From Sindora glabra (taxonomy: Eukaryota; Streptophyta; Magnoliopsida; Fabales; Fabaceae), in assembly GCA_020226215.1 (NCBI GenBank), contig CM035236.1:9367001-9431000 (forward strand): a DNA stretch of 64,000 nucleotides. The letters are read 5' to 3'. This document shows, in pieces, positions 63,638-64,000 of this stretch. Each line of letters begins with the position of its first letter. The stretch's first letter is position 1. The notes beneath the pieces were generated by a model. That model was not told where the DNA came from. It saw nothing but the letters and a program-made list of their open reading frames with translations, and did not search any database. The translations under genes were made by a program, and so were the position numbers.

Positions 63638-64000
63638 TTATATAGCAATTAGCATCACAAAATGAAGAAAGAGCAAAAAGCAAAGCTCCGGCCATCTTAT
63701 GCCAATTCAGAGGTAAGAAAATTTACTCATCATATTATTGTTGTATTAGTTCGAATATGATGAAAATGCTTAATAAAATTAATTTTTTATTGGATGCTGA
63801 AGTTGTGATATTGAACCAATCTTGAAATTAATGATTGATACTAGGTTTGTAAAATAGGCAGATCAAGTAAGATATAGATTAATCCTTATGAATTTCAATT
63901 TGTATTACTTGTGGAGAAACTTACTAGATTTTTTGTAATTCAAGTCTTGTCTACATCTATGATTTGATCTATAAATTCATGGACTTTAATTGTAAGTTTA
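63638..64000. other. Right-arm tail, no gene, palindrome still matching at the window end
   Basis: Mirror of 17179-17541. The match is unbroken to base 64000. Confidence 0.7.

Larger units (their letters stand above)
40781..64000 (-). repeat. Right arm of giant inverted repeat, continues past the window
   Basis: Reverse complement of 17179-40724 with SNPs and indels. The last bases of the window (TTAATTGTAAGTTTA) still match the left arm at 17179, so the arm does not end here. Examples of differences: (TG)10 against (TG)11 near 39180/42315, one fewer G in CCCCGGTGCAT, a single copy of the 243-bp unit and a shorter (TA)n. Confidence 0.98.

Noticed and set aside
17179..64000. Chloroplast inverted repeat or organelle DNA
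   Set aside because: The arms hold nuclear retrotransposons and an intron-containing nuclear-type gene, no organelle genes, and the spacer is only 56 nt.

Overview
The window is nuclear DNA of a flowering plant, most likely a eudicot. It is strongly AT-rich, has long stretches of (TA)n, contains decayed Ty1/copia retrotransposons and other LTR and foldback elements, and carries one intron-containing gene that I recognise: the first part of a plant membrane-anchored P-loop sulfotransferase. I see no bacterial operon, CRISPR array, rRNA or tRNA gene. I cannot name the species. Apart from the sulfotransferase fragment there is almost no protein-coding sequence. 

Layout, left part (1-17178): this is a retrotransposon graveyard. 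A copia pol fragment lies on the minus strand at 1-1420. A second copia element ('B', plus strand) runs from an LTR at about 2190 to an LTR at 16648-16887. Its 5' LTR appears to be split by about 2.3 kb of AT-rich DNA. A third copia element ('A', about 8165-14809) is nested inside B. It ends immediately before B's integrase/RT linker resumes at 14813. All three are full of stops and have lost catalytic residues. 

Layout, right part (17179-64000): the rest of the window is one enormous inverted repeat. The left arm (17179-40724) reappears in reverse complement as the right arm (40781-64000), separated by a 56-nt loop. Mirror positions add up to 81502 near the centre, drifting to 81179 at the window edge because of indels. 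The right arm is still matching at base 64000, so the palindrome is longer than the window shows. Each arm contains, from outside to centre: a foldback MITE (D), a (TA)n tract, a small cysteine-rich ORF, a 243-bp unit (two copies in the left arm, one in the right), an LTR element (C) with a decayed gag-like gene and a hAT-like MITE inside it, a ~41-bp minisatellite, a larger foldback element (E) and the 5' part of the sulfotransferase gene. 

The turnaround falls inside exon 4 of the sulfotransferase gene. Both copies therefore face each other and lack their 3' halves. The arms are highly similar but not identical (scattered SNPs, small indels, microsatellite length changes and the 243-bp difference). 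That fits either two haplotypes joined head-to-head by an assembly or foldback-read error, or a true inverted duplication old enough to have diverged slightly. The sequence alone cannot settle this, and it is the most important point about the window. If the structure is real, transcription through the centre would make a long hairpin RNA.
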